This document shows positions 42,781 to 48,721 of a stretch of DNA of 64,000 nucleotides, in pieces; the first letter of the stretch is position 1; the number at the start of each line of letters is the position of its first letter. Made by a program: the position numbers and the translations under genes. The stretch is from an uncultured Prevotella sp. (GTDB lineage: Bacteria; Bacteroidota; Bacteroidia; Bacteroidales; Bacteroidaceae), in assembly GCA_946415755.1 (NCBI GenBank), contig CAMKTS010000004.1, positions 62,001-126,000 of the forward strand. Direction: 5' to 3'. The notes beneath the pieces were generated by a model. The model was given only the letters and a program-made list of their open reading frames with translations, searched no databases and was not told the origin of the DNA.

Positions 42781-43053
42781 TCATTCTTCTAATGGTGCAT
42801 GCTTCAATTCCTTAAGTGCTTCGCACAGTTGATCAGGACAAGATGTACGCTTCATGCCACAGCGGATGCCCTGCAGTTTACTGATGACATCATCAATCTT
42901 CTGCCCCCTCACCAGTGAACTGATTCCTTGCAGGTTGCCGTTGCACCCTCCAATGAAGAACACCTGTTGTATCACGTCGTTCTCGTCGGCTGTCACATCA
43001 ATGACTTGCGAGCATACCCCTATGGGCTTGTACATAATGTGTTTCGTTCTCAT
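42781..43053 (-). CDS. TSCPD-domain protein (TIGR03905 family)
   Basis: A 90-aa protein matching the TSCPD family: early YKPIGVCSQVIDV, then VFFIGGCNGNLQGISSLVRG, and GIRCGMKRTSCPDQLCEAL at the end. The conserved Cys residues probably bind metal, as in the C-terminal zinc site of class II ribonucleotide reductases. Its role is unknown. The start could also be the ATG at 43035, which better matches the usual length. The promoters at 43262-43308 would transcribe through the short fragment upstream. Confidence 0.85.
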   Translation of the reverse strand: MRTKHIMYKPIGVCSQVIDVTADENDVIQQVFFIGGCNGNLQGISSLVRGQKIDDVISKLQGIRCGMKRTSCPDQLCEALKELKHAPLEE

Positions 43054-43130
43054 AATTAGTCTTACTTTATAACATTTTTATTCGTCTTGTGATATTGTAC
43101 TTCTATAAACGGATCAAAGTCCTGTGATTA

Positions 43131-43244
43131 TCATGCGCCATGGTAATTTATGCGGACAGAGAAACCATAAGCCCGCATCACGCCTCGGTCGTTGTCTTGA
43201 TGGTTACGGCGCAGCTCTACGGGTATGGTGAACTCGTCACACTC
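43131..43244 (-). pseudogene. Short coding remnant, family not recognised
   Basis: A start-less frame reading ECDEFTIPVELRRNHQDNDR, then GVMRAYGFSVRINYHGA and a stop at 43131-43133. It sits between two strong minus promoters and the TSCPD gene. The even amino-acid composition suggests a real C-terminal fragment of a lost gene, but the parent family was not identified. Confidence 0.4.
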
Positions 43245-43261
43245 GGTTCTTAATTATGCGA

Positions 43262-43308
43262 CAAAGGTACAAATATTATTTGTAAATGAGATTTACGCTG
43301 CAAAGTTA
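43262..43308 (-). promoter_or_regulatory. Tandem -7 elements upstream of the remnant and TSCPD gene
   Basis: TAACTTTG (43308 to 43301) and TACCTTTG (43269 to 43262), both on the minus strand, 39 bases apart. Transcripts would run through the remnant into the TSCPD gene. Confidence 0.55.
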
Positions 43309-43351
43309 ATAGCTATTTGTTCAGCCAAAGCGAACGAATCGATTGTTTCTA

Positions 43352-44566
43352 TTATTTATTTATTACTTCCAATATTAATCCCAAATGATATTCCACAATA
43401 CCATTATGATATGTGATATCCTTCACCTGTACCAATGCACTTTCTCTGTCTTTATGATAGCCTACAAATAGTCGCAGGGCATCGTAACGACGCAGATAAC
43501 GTTTGCCGTCTGTCTCGTCCAAATATGTATATTTGTTGAGCGTTGTCTGTTTTAGCTCTCTATACTCTATCTTTTTCGCTCCACTCATAATCTCATCGAA
43601 ATAGATCTTCTTGATATTGAGTGTCAGCACTTTCATACCTGTAGTGTCAAACGTTGATTTCTCCTTGACGATTCTTTTCTCCAAGCATTCCTGCTGTGGA
43701 TTATAGGTATATCCAACAATACTGCCATCCATTATTTTCTGAATAATTATATCTACCACAGGCAATGGTACGACAAACCACTCTTGTGGCTGATGTTCAA
43801 CACCTTTTTCGTCAAACACTGACACCTGGAATTGTACTGGCTTTAGCAATTGATGAATCAAGTCCTCGTATTTCTGCGAGTTCATGTTAATCACCTTATA
43901 GCTTGCCTGAACCTTTACAGGCGCCATCAAGTAAGTAGGTTCGTTTTCCGCATTGGCTATACGCTGTTCAACGCTATTGGTTGAGAATCCAATCTTATAG
44001 AGATGTTTGACATCTTTGATAGCAGGATCTTGCGATAATGAACTTAGGACATAGATGTATCCAGTTATTTTATCATTAGCAACAACATCAGAATTGTCAA
44101 AGAATCCAGCGTTAGTTTCATCCTGTAATTCAGTGACTGCATATCCATCACCCACTACATTCTTACGAAGTGTCTGCAACAAGATATCAGACTCTGTTCC
44201 GTTTTCATAGATGCAGCGTGTTCTTGCATCTGGAAGGAAGTTACTACTCTTTTTCAATTCTCCTATCTTCTCCAGAAGAAGCATCTGACCACTCACAATA
44301 TAAAAACGTCCTTCAGCAAGAGTCGCTGTCTTGTTAATTTTTACCAGTGAGCGTCGTCCTTGTTTCAATTCACGATGCACCTTTGCGAAAAGATGTTTAT
44401 AATCTTCAAAGTTCTCACACAACTTGTGTTGAGCTACATAGTCAGCCTTTTTCTTGGCAATAACTCTTCTCATGTCCTGCGGAATGTCGAAGAGTTCTTG
44501 TTCTTCTCCACTTATATTCAACAGAGGGTCATCAAAAATGGCTTTTAATTCTTTATCTATGTCCAT
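43352..44566 (-). CDS. GIY-YIG nuclease with C-terminal ASCH domain
   Basis: A 404-aa protein. The GIY-YIG (T5orf172/Mug113-like) nuclease covers about residues 165-275: GYIYVLSS at 169-176, LYKIG at 189-193, R202 as likely catalytic Arg, and YED with E234 as likely metal ligand. Residues 311-404 (MKVLTLNIKKIYFDEIMSGAKKIEYREL) form an ASCH/PUA-like domain, a fold that binds nucleic acid or modified bases. The N-terminal MDIDKELKAIFDDPLL matches the start of the upstream 75-aa protein. It overlaps that gene by 10 bases and is the last gene of the helicase operon. It probably supplies the cleavage activity of the island. Confidence 0.85.
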   Translation of the reverse strand: MDIDKELKAIFDDPLLNISGEEQELFDIPQDMRRVIAKKKADYVAQHKLCENFEDYKHLFAKVHRELKQGRRSLVKINKTATLAEGRFYIVSGQMLLLEKIGELKKSSNFLPDARTRCIYENGTESDILLQTLRKNVVGDGYAVTELQDETNAGFFDNSDVVANDKITGYIYVLSSLSQDPAIKDVKHLYKIGFSTNSVEQRIANAENEPTYLMAPVKVQASYKVINMNSQKYEDLIHQLLKPVQFQVSVFDEKGVEHQPQEWFVVPLPVVDIIIQKIMDGSIVGYTYNPQQECLEKRIVKEKSTFDTTGMKVLTLNIKKIYFDEIMSGAKKIEYRELKQTTLNKYTYLDETDGKRYLRRYDALRLFVGYHKDRESALVQVKDITYHNGIVEYHLGLILEVINK

Positions 44567-44784
44567 AATCCTTTTTCTTTTAATGTCGTTAATGATGCAT
44601 ACATCAGTTTTTCTTTCAGGTTGCCATCCTTCTGAGGTTCACGTCCATTCTTTTCTATCCATTCTTTTACCTCTGCTACTTTTTGCATTACTCGATCATC
44701 AGCAGTGGGCGTTTTTACAAAAGGACGTGCCCCATCCAACAAGGGATCATCCAGGAGTTCAAGTAATTCTTTCTTAATATCCAT
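44557..44784 (-). CDS. 75-aa protein sharing the N-terminal motif of the GIY-YIG nuclease
   Basis: A short protein starting MDIKKELLELLDDPLL, matching the GIY-YIG protein's start at 11 of 16 positions. The rest (ADDRVMQKVAEVKEWIEKNG, then REPQKDGNLKEKLMYASLTTL) looks like the small helical region found before GIY-YIG domains in related proteins. It starts four bases after the helicase stop and overlaps the nuclease gene. It may be a duplicated docking module or an adaptor binding the same partner. Confidence 0.7.
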   Translation of the reverse strand: MDIKKELLELLDDPLLDGARPFVKTPTADDRVMQKVAEVKEWIEKNGREPQKDGNLKEKLMYASLTTLKEKGLWT

Positions 44785-44788
44785 AATC

Positions 44789-46876
44789 CTATTCTCCTAT
44801 TTCTAGTCCACTCAGTTGTCGACGTTTCTGATTCCATATCTTTGCATAGGCAACACCCAGCTCCCGTACTTTGGGATCAGGATCATCAACGGAAGGAATC
44901 TTTCCATCATGCTCAGCCACATAAACCTTTAATGGACCTTTGAAAAGTATGATGGCCTGCTCCAAAGTCATATCGTATTTCTGCTCAGCTATTGTGTCTT
45001 GAATAAGCTTCAGAGTCTTTGCATCTACTGATTTCGAGATGACTTCATAGGCACGTTGGAAGGGATTGATAGTATCAATCAGATTGATACTCAACTTGTC
45101 GATATTGATAAACCTATTGGCAATCTTGATGAGTCTATTACCCTCACTGGGCTTTTCTTCATCATCAGAGATTGTGGATATCGGATTACCTTTCTCGTCC
45201 ACAATATCATTACCTTTTATAATTGTATCAAGGAGCAAACGCTGACGAACCTCCTCAACCTCTTCATCAGTCAAGTCAGGATAACGCTCGCGGATAACCT
45301 TTGGTATGAGTTGTTGTGTGATGGTTTCTGCAGTAGTTGAACCGCTTAATGCCTTTACCACCATGTCGTTTTGTAAAACGGCAGCTTTCAAGTCATCCAA
45401 TTGACTGGTTACAATCGTTTTCGTTTTCTCACTCGACAGCGGCTTTAATCCTTCCACAACAATTGTGCGTGTCAAGTCACTATTGTCATCATCTTCATCT
45501 TTTATCGACTTGAACTTCCAACTGGGAGCCATCACTTGCTCCATCAGCAATGAAGCAGTAATTGCTTTCAAAAAGTCGTTTACTGCCACCTTAACTTCAG
45601 CTTGTTCTGCTTCAGGCATGGCAATCATATTCACGAAGCGGGCCGTTTCCTTGCCCTCACAGTCGCGAGTACACCTTCCAATAATTTGTATCACTTCTGT
45701 CAGCGAGCCTCGCACACCAACTGTTAGGCACATCTCGCACCACTGCCAGTCGAAACCTTCCTTCGCGGTACCCAAAGCAATGATGATATCCACATCGTCC
45801 CTATCCTTAATGTTTTGCAGATAGCCCTGAACCATGTTGCGCTCTTTCTGCTCATCTTCAACAAGGTCGGCCACTTTCAGCATTCTACCATCTTCAGTCT
45901 TAACGTAGTAGATGCCTGTATTGTAGTCTTTATGGTCAAAAGTGCCTATCACTTTCATAATATCAGCAGTTTCCTGATATTTGCCCAAGCCAGTAGAAGC
46001 TCGCTGGTTGACGCTGGGAATATGGATGATAGTCTTCTTATGTGTGTCAAGCACCTCGCCAATATGGTCCAAATAGGAACCATGATAGAAATGGTAACCC
46101 AAGATGAGATTCTTCAGATACTTATAACCATTCAGTTGCTGATAGTAGTTGTAGGTAATAGGATGGAACTTAGCTTCATCCTCAGCCCTCAATACTGGTA
46201 TACCATCGCCACGAAAATACGAACCCGTCATGGCAACGATATGTCCAGTGGAGTTATTCATCACTCTTCGCACTACATCTCCCAAATTTGAATTAGCGTC
46301 AGCACTGGTATGGTGGAACTCGTCGATGGCCAACAAGACGTCATTAAAGGCATCGTCGTTCAATTCTTTCATGCCATTACGCAGAGTTGCATGTGTACAT
46401 ACCAACACTTGAGTTTTCGCATGCTGGAAAAACTCCAAGAAGCGACCTTTCTTGTCCAGCTCGTTCTTTACATCTGTCAGGTTGAAGTAAGGTGGCACTT
46501 CCCAGTTGGCAAAGAAACCGCCATTCATCAAATTAGTGTTCTTAAACGAACGGCCAATACTTTTTTCAGGTACTGCCACAACCACCTTCTTAATACCCTG
46601 GTTCACCAATTTATCCAGAGCAATATACATCAATGCACGACTCTTTCCTGATGCTGGTGGGGCCTTAATCAGTAAGAACCGTTTATCACGAGCTTCGTAG
46701 GCCAAGGCCTGCATCTCACGCATTCCCATAGAGTTCACGGCTGTTGCCGCACCCGTCTGTTGATACTTGATATCAACAATGTTGTTGCTAAATTGACTTC
46801 GTCTTACTCCTTCTCGTTCGGCAAAGTCCATGTTGTCAGCATGGCTCTGCTCTCTCTCGTGCGTCGTATGATCCAT
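44789..46876 (-). CDS. Superfamily 2 DEAD/DEAH-type helicase
   Basis: A 695-aa SF2 helicase/translocase. Motif I is KAPPASGKSRAL (K78), motif II AIDEFHH (D185-E186), motif III MTGSYF, motif V GTAKEGFDW, and motif VI QIIGRCTRD. The helicase core ends near residue 420. The remaining 270 residues are charged and contain EVEEVRQRLLL, without recognised enzymatic motifs. No nuclease domain is fused. It resembles the restriction-type helicases that work with separate methylase and nuclease subunits. It is followed directly by the 75-aa and GIY-YIG genes. The start at 46876 is the best in-frame ATG. Confidence 0.87.
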   Translation of the reverse strand: MDHTTHEREQSHADNMDFAEREGVRRSQFSNNIVDIKYQQTGAATAVNSMGMREMQALAYEARDKRFLLIKAPPASGKSRALMYIALDKLVNQGIKKVVVAVPEKSIGRSFKNTNLMNGGFFANWEVPPYFNLTDVKNELDKKGRFLEFFQHAKTQVLVCTHATLRNGMKELNDDAFNDVLLAIDEFHHTSADANSNLGDVVRRVMNNSTGHIVAMTGSYFRGDGIPVLRAEDEAKFHPITYNYYQQLNGYKYLKNLILGYHFYHGSYLDHIGEVLDTHKKTIIHIPSVNQRASTGLGKYQETADIMKVIGTFDHKDYNTGIYYVKTEDGRMLKVADLVEDEQKERNMVQGYLQNIKDRDDVDIIIALGTAKEGFDWQWCEMCLTVGVRGSLTEVIQIIGRCTRDCEGKETARFVNMIAMPEAEQAEVKVAVNDFLKAITASLLMEQVMAPSWKFKSIKDEDDDNSDLTRTIVVEGLKPLSSEKTKTIVTSQLDDLKAAVLQNDMVVKALSGSTTAETITQQLIPKVIRERYPDLTDEEVEEVRQRLLLDTIIKGNDIVDEKGNPISTISDDEEKPSEGNRLIKIANRFINIDKLSINLIDTINPFQRAYEVISKSVDAKTLKLIQDTIAEQKYDMTLEQAIILFKGPLKVYVAEHDGKIPSVDDPDPKVRELGVAYAKIWNQKRRQLSGLEIGE

Positions 46877-46934
46877 AAGAATATCTTTTCTATCAGCGCT
46901 TTTCTCTGGAAGATATTCTCTACGTTTGTCTGTC

Positions 46935-46958
46935 TGCGGCCAAGCTTAAGAGACGTTT
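46935..46958. repeat. 24-bp direct repeat, copy near helicase
   Basis: A perfect copy of the 24-base sequence at 51678-51701 (begins TGCGGCCAAGC, ends GAGACGTTT). Here it lies in the helicase 5' region, 60 bases before the start codon. At the other place it is one arm of the methyltransferase leader. Confidence 0.8.
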
Positions 46959-47002
46959 CGAAATCTTAGTTATTGATTGTTGCGCTGTACTTATTTTCTA
47001 TT

Positions 47003-47158
47003 TTACTGGGCTTCCTTAGCTGCCTTCAGCATTGCTACCTGCTGTAAGGCTTCTTCGCGTGTAGCTGACGACGTAGGCCGCCCCAATGAGAGGCGCACCT
47101 GCCGTGCAGAGTCCTGCATGCTCTTATAAATTGCATCAATGAATTCTTTCTCTCCCAT
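47003..47158 (-). CDS. 51-aa protein between kinase and helicase genes
   Basis: An ORF too short for routine calling: MGEKEFIDAIYKSMQDSARQ continuing to EEALQQVAMLKAAKEAQ, stop at 47003-47005. It starts two bases after the kinase stop and has normal local codon use, so it is probably translated with the kinase. It is helical and charged, with no family recognised. It might be an adaptor or antitoxin-like partner. Confidence 0.65.
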   Translation of the reverse strand: MGEKEFIDAIYKSMQDSARQVRLSLGRPTSSATREEALQQVAMLKAAKEAQ

Positions 47159-47160
47159 AT

Positions 47161-47853
47161 TTACATCCTGTTCGAAGACTTTGCCCTTGGTGAAAGGCTG
47201 TTATATTTATCAACACCGCCTGTATCGGATGGGTATATTATTGTGTCAATGAAATAAAGGTGTCCGTCTCCGCCAACCAGTACGTTGCCATCTACAGCAT
47301 CAAAGATGTCATGCAGGCTATTAGTGTAATACGCACCATTGTCCTCAGGACGGAAGCCTATGCGAAGGAATTCATCATGGATTTCTTGATTGGTGGCTAA
47401 GCGAGCATCGTCAATATATGGCTGAACCAATACAGCACAAACATGCCCTTCCCGATTTTCGGCAAAGCCTATCATCTTATAGGGGCATGCGTCGAAGTAT
47501 TTATTATGCGCTTTAATGCGTTCAAAGAAAGAGGTGAGATTGTCATCAGAGTATCGGAAATCATTTAGTTTTACGATTTCCTTGGAGTTTGGTGACAAAT
47601 AAACTTCATTTTCAGATCCACGATCAATGAAGTCACCAAACTGACTGCGGTCATTAAACCAGCAGCCATGTTCCTCTGCCCACTTACGGAGTCTTACCAG
47701 TTGGACAGATTTGCAAGCCGTTGTTCCCGCAAGAGCCTCAATCTCTTCAAGGACTCTTCGCGCGGCTTCGGATGCTGCATCCAGTATGCCACACTCTTCC
47801 TCATTTCGGCATTCACCTTCTTGTGGTAATCGTTCAGAATAATCTCCATTCAT
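47161..47853 (-). CDS. Polyvalent-type small protein kinase (Kinase-PolyVal-like)
   Basis: A 230-aa protein that matches the small kinase domain described in polyvalent proteins of phages and conjugative elements. The glycine-loop equivalent is RGSENEVYL (78-85), with likely ATP-binding Lys K95 in IVKLNDF. VLVQPYIDDARLAT follows, then the catalytic-loop region DIFDAVDGNVLV (D188, N190) and the metal-binding D203 in FIDT. The first 60 residues are charged and helical. It has its own promoter and precedes the 51-aa, helicase, 75-aa and GIY-YIG genes, so it is likely part of the island. Its target is unknown; phosphorylation of a defence protein or of an incoming phage factor are both possible. 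Confidence 0.75.
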   Translation of the reverse strand: MNGDYSERLPQEGECRNEEECGILDAASEAARRVLEEIEALAGTTACKSVQLVRLRKWAEEHGCWFNDRSQFGDFIDRGSENEVYLSPNSKEIVKLNDFRYSDDNLTSFFERIKAHNKYFDACPYKMIGFAENREGHVCAVLVQPYIDDARLATNQEIHDEFLRIGFRPEDNGAYYTNSLHDIFDAVDGNVLVGGDGHLYFIDTIIYPSDTGGVDKYNSLSPRAKSSNRM

Positions 47854-47877
47854 TGAGTCTTTTTGAGTTTAATGTTG

Positions 47878-47885
47878 CAAAGATA
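47878..47885 (-). promoter_or_regulatory. -7 element for the kinase-helicase-nuclease operon
   Basis: TATCTTTG on the minus strand, 24 bases before the ATG at 47853. It separates this operon from the methyltransferase gene, which has its own distant promoter. Confidence 0.7.
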
Positions 47886-47916
47886 GAACAAATATCCGAG
47901 ATTTCCAAATATTTTG

Positions 47917-48111
47917 CTACTTTTTCGCTGCCGTCAGATGACTGGTGCTCGCCGTCATCTTTTCATAGAGCTTAAACAGGCACTCCAAGCGGGCTTCGTC
48001 TGAGGCGAAGGGATAGCCAGGATAGCAACTCTCCACGATATCATCCAGTTTGGCATGGGCCTCGCGGAGGTCCAGCGGCATCTTGTCGGGGTCATAGAGC
48101 TCTGAATTCAT
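47917..48111 (-). pseudogene. Relic of a second MmeI-like methyltransferase (3' end only)
   Basis: 64 codons reading ELYDPDKMPLDLREAHAKLD and onwards, nearly the same as the last 57 residues of the intact methyltransferase (48722-51481), with scattered synonymous changes and a different end (STSHLTAAKK instead of STSKR). Nucleotide identity looks like 85-90 percent, so this is an older paralogue. The break at its 5' side lies next to a GGGGACAGAT...AAGGGGG string resembling the REP palindrome of the 3-9 kb region. It is unlikely to make a functional protein. Confidence 0.75.
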
Positions 48112-48185
48112 GGGGACAGATACTCATAAGGGGGTTTGAAGGAATAGAGATTATTTCTGTCCTACATGTCGTTATTTCAAAATAA

Positions 48186-48194
48186 AAGTAGTAC
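48186..48194 (+). promoter_or_regulatory. -7 element for the frameshifted gene
   Basis: TACCTTTG-type element with GCATC following, about 15 bases before the ATG at 48209. The broken gene still keeps its promoter. Confidence 0.55.
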
Positions 48195-48208
48195 CTTTGC
48201 ATCTTGTT

Positions 48209-48494
48209 ATGAACGACTTTACAGAAGAGCTGGCAAAACTTCATCTGTTGACGGGCGCGGAATTCTCTCGGCAAGTTGAACGGATAGTACTCCGCAAGGA
48301 GTTCCATCCGCTTGATACTGACGATAATATATTCTCTGTTGGTTGTGAGAAGAGTGATGACTACCAGAATCTTTTGATTGCTGCAAGGAAAGCTGTAGAG
48401 TTTGGATATACCGTCTATATGCTTCCAACCCCCAATAAGACACGCTACTAAAGCCGACTTCCTATTCACATTCAAAAGATTATACGAAAAATAA
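48209..48494 (+). pseudogene. Frameshifted, truncated gene of a Bacteroidota hypothetical family
   Basis: Reads MNDFTEELAKLHLLTGAEFS and on to VEFGYTVYMLPTPNKTR, then a stop. In the +1 frame from 48447 the sequence continues TKADFLFTFKRLYEK and stops at 48492-48494. Intact relatives carry a continuous ...MLPNP...ADFIF..KG.Y stretch followed by a nuclease-like domain, as I recall them from Bacteroides-type proteins (some are C-terminal toxin-like domains). Here a one-base frameshift and loss of the C-terminal half leave it inactive. The lost end coincides with the terminator of the small RNA on the other strand. Confidence 0.6.
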
Positions 48495-48617
48495 AACCAC
48501 CCCTTGCGAGATGGTTTTAAAAGTGGAGTAGGGTTCGTGATGTCTTGCTCCTGGGGCGGTGTCAATATAGTCTTGCCCCCTCGGGATTCTGCCCGGATAG
48601 CCAAAACGGATGTTTTG
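48487..48617 (-). ncRNA. Candidate small RNA with promoter and intrinsic terminator
   Basis: The -7 element TATCTTTG (48631 to 48624) predicts a start near 48617. The RNA would contain CCGGG/CCCGG-type and GGGGGC/GCCCC hairpins and end at a terminator: AAAACCA/TGGTTTT stem (48493-48518) followed by five T. Predicted length is about 130 nt. Any ORF in it (VKTSVLAIRAESRGGK...) lacks an ATG in the right place, although similar strings appear as predicted proteins in related genomes. Such recurrence would fit a conserved RNA. This is an inference from structure and promoter. Confidence 0.5.
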
Positions 48618-48721
48618 ACGTTGCAAAGATACAAAGTTTTCCCGTAACTTCCAAATTTTTCATCAATTATTTTTTTATGTCAAGTGGCTTGTTCTGTTTG
48701 TTCTGTTGCCTGTCCTGTTGC

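Noticed and set aside
48092..48634. 180-codon ORF on the minus strand
   Set aside because: It begins upstream of a promoter and runs through a terminator and the antisense of a pseudogene; a small RNA explains the region better.
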